Positions 6,075 through 6,891 of a stretch of DNA of 6,891 bases are shown here, piece after piece (position 1 is the first letter of the stretch; each line of letters starts with the position of its first letter). The notes beneath the pieces were generated by a model. The model was not told the origin of the DNA, did not search any database, and saw only the letters and a program-made list of their open reading frames with translations. The translations under genes were made by a program, and so were the position numbers. Origin of the DNA: Sulfolobus sp. UBA167 (GTDB lineage Archaea > Thermoproteota > Thermoprotei_A > Sulfolobales > Sulfolobaceae); contig DAHF01000073.1 of assembly GCA_002495845.1 (NCBI GenBank), positions 1-6,891 on the forward strand. Reading direction: 5' to 3'.

Positions 6075-6891
6075 ATGAATAAGAGAATTATGAGAGCATT
6101 GGGGAGAACTGCTCTCATAGGAATCTTAGTGCTCGGTATATTGGTAGTGGCCGGAGGGGTCGGTTATTACATCTACAGCAGTCATTCCTCATCAAAGAAA
6201 GTCGTAATTAACTACTATGACGACTTAGCCCCGTCAGAAGCTAAGGTATTTGATAACTACGTCATACCTCAGTTCGAGAAGGAATATCCCAATATCTCGG
6301 TAGACCTTCACGTGGAGAGCGCTGGCAACATGGTTGGGACTATTAAGGCGCTAGTTGAAGGAGGTGACGTAGGGTCTACGGTGATAGCTGAGGACAACAT
6401 GATCATCGGAGAGCTGATCTATGCTAATGACCTCATGAACCTACAACCTTACATGTCCTCTCTCCCTACGTCAGACCTGATACCTTCCATGGCGCACCTA
6501 ATGAACTATGAGCAAAAGGTATACCACTCTGTTTACTTCATACCTTTCAGAGGGAACATTCCTCTAGTTTGGTATAACGAAAGCGTGATGAAGGAGGCAG
6601 GAATAACATCTCCACCGTCAAATTGGTCGCAACTAATGACTGACGCTAAGTTGATATATCAGAATACCGGTGTGAAGCCAGTCATGTTCCAAGGACATGG
6701 AGGAGCGAGCACATCAACGGAGCTGTATCAATGGATGGTGCAAGCTGGAGGAAATCCGTTCGTATTTAACGACTCTGGAGACGTGAAGGCATTCACTTAC
6801 CTTGACAAGCTCTCAGCTTACTTCAACCCTGATTATATCCACGGCTATTGGGGTAACTACAAAGGCTTAGCTAACGGAAAGTACTACATAC
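6075..6891 (+). CDS. Family 1 extracellular solute-binding protein (sugar-type ABC importer), 3' truncated by window
   Basis: The first 272 residues are present and the frame runs off the window end. The N-terminus MNKRIMRALGRTALIGILVL followed by further hydrophobic residues to about 34 is a basic-then-hydrophobic leader. R7-A8 before L9 fits the class III (PibD-processed) signal peptides of Sulfolobales sugar-binding proteins, which stay membrane-tethered at the cell surface. A Ser-rich linker (35-40) leads to the mature domain. That domain has VVINYYDD at 43-50, FDNYVIPQFEKEYPNISVDL at 59-78, the ligand-lobe motif VYFIPFRGNIPLVWYNESVM at 153-172, and ITSPPSNWSQLMTDAKLI at 177-194. This order is typical of sugar/oligosaccharide SBP family 1 proteins. 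Sequons at N73, N168, N183 and N232 fit surface glycosylation. The ligand cannot be named. Permease and ATPase genes are expected just downstream, outside the window. The start is fixed by the signal peptide and the TATA box. Confidence 0.9.
   Translation, partial: MNKRIMRALGRTALIGILVLGILVVAGGVGYYIYSSHSSSKKVVINYYDDLAPSEAKVFDNYVIPQFEKEYPNISVDLHVESAGNMVGTIKALVEGGDVGSTVIAEDNMIIGELIYANDLMNLQPYMSSLPTSDLIPSMAHLMNYEQKVYHSVYFIPFRGNIPLVWYNESVMKEAGITSPPSNWSQLMTDAKLIYQNTGVKPVMFQGHGGASTSTELYQWMVQAGGNPFVFNDSGDVKAFTYLDKLSAYFNPDYIHGYWGNYKGLANGKYYI

Overview
The window looks like chromosomal DNA of a thermoacidophilic crenarchaeon of the order Sulfolobales. The signs are: AGG/AGA and ATA codon use; TATA boxes about 26 bases upstream of start codons (leaderless transcripts); a type IA topoisomerase III; and a binding protein with a class III (archaellin-type) signal peptide and several N-glycosylation sequons. 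Coding GC looks moderate, which would suit Metallosphaera or a relative better than the AT-richest Saccharolobus genomes. That last step is inference.

Layout. (1) Bases 1-231 hold no gene I can support, but carry an 11/12-matched inverted repeat (148-198) ahead of a weak TATA-like element. (2) Bases 235-1288 (+) hold a compact two-gene unit: a signal-less substrate-binding-fold protein and a small DsrE-like protein. Their junction carries an unusual nested dyad with box C/D-like geometry. A T6 run follows. (3) Bases 1477-3555 (-) encode a complete 692-aa topoisomerase III, convergent with the unit above. (4) Bases 3556-3652 hold two divergent TTTAAA boxes, one serving the topoisomerase and one possibly serving a small C/D-box RNA. 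(5) Bases 3653-about 4229 (-) look empty, or hold only a 70-codon reading frame, at first sight. Joining reading frames instead reveals a decayed gene of about 180 codons with one in-frame stop and three single-base frame shifts. (6) Bases 4230-5639 (-) encode a polytopic membrane protein of about 469 aa, like an ABC-2-type permease, with a clear leaderless promoter that sets its start. (7) Bases 5640-6074 are an AT-rich divergent intergenic region with an inverted repeat and a strong TATA box. (8) Base 6075 to the window end (+) is the N-terminal part of a membrane-tethered family 1 extracellular solute-binding protein of a sugar-type ABC importer. Its permease and ATPase genes would be expected beyond the window.

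The genes do not form one pathway. The topoisomerase is housekeeping, the right-hand binding protein belongs to nutrient uptake, and the left-hand pair is an uncharacterised cytoplasmic unit. I see no CRISPR array, no intact mobile element, and no tRNA or rRNA gene. The most unusual items are the reconstructable broken gene, the C/D-like structure at the 235-1288 gene junction, and the pairing of a cytoplasmic binding-protein fold with a DsrE-like protein.
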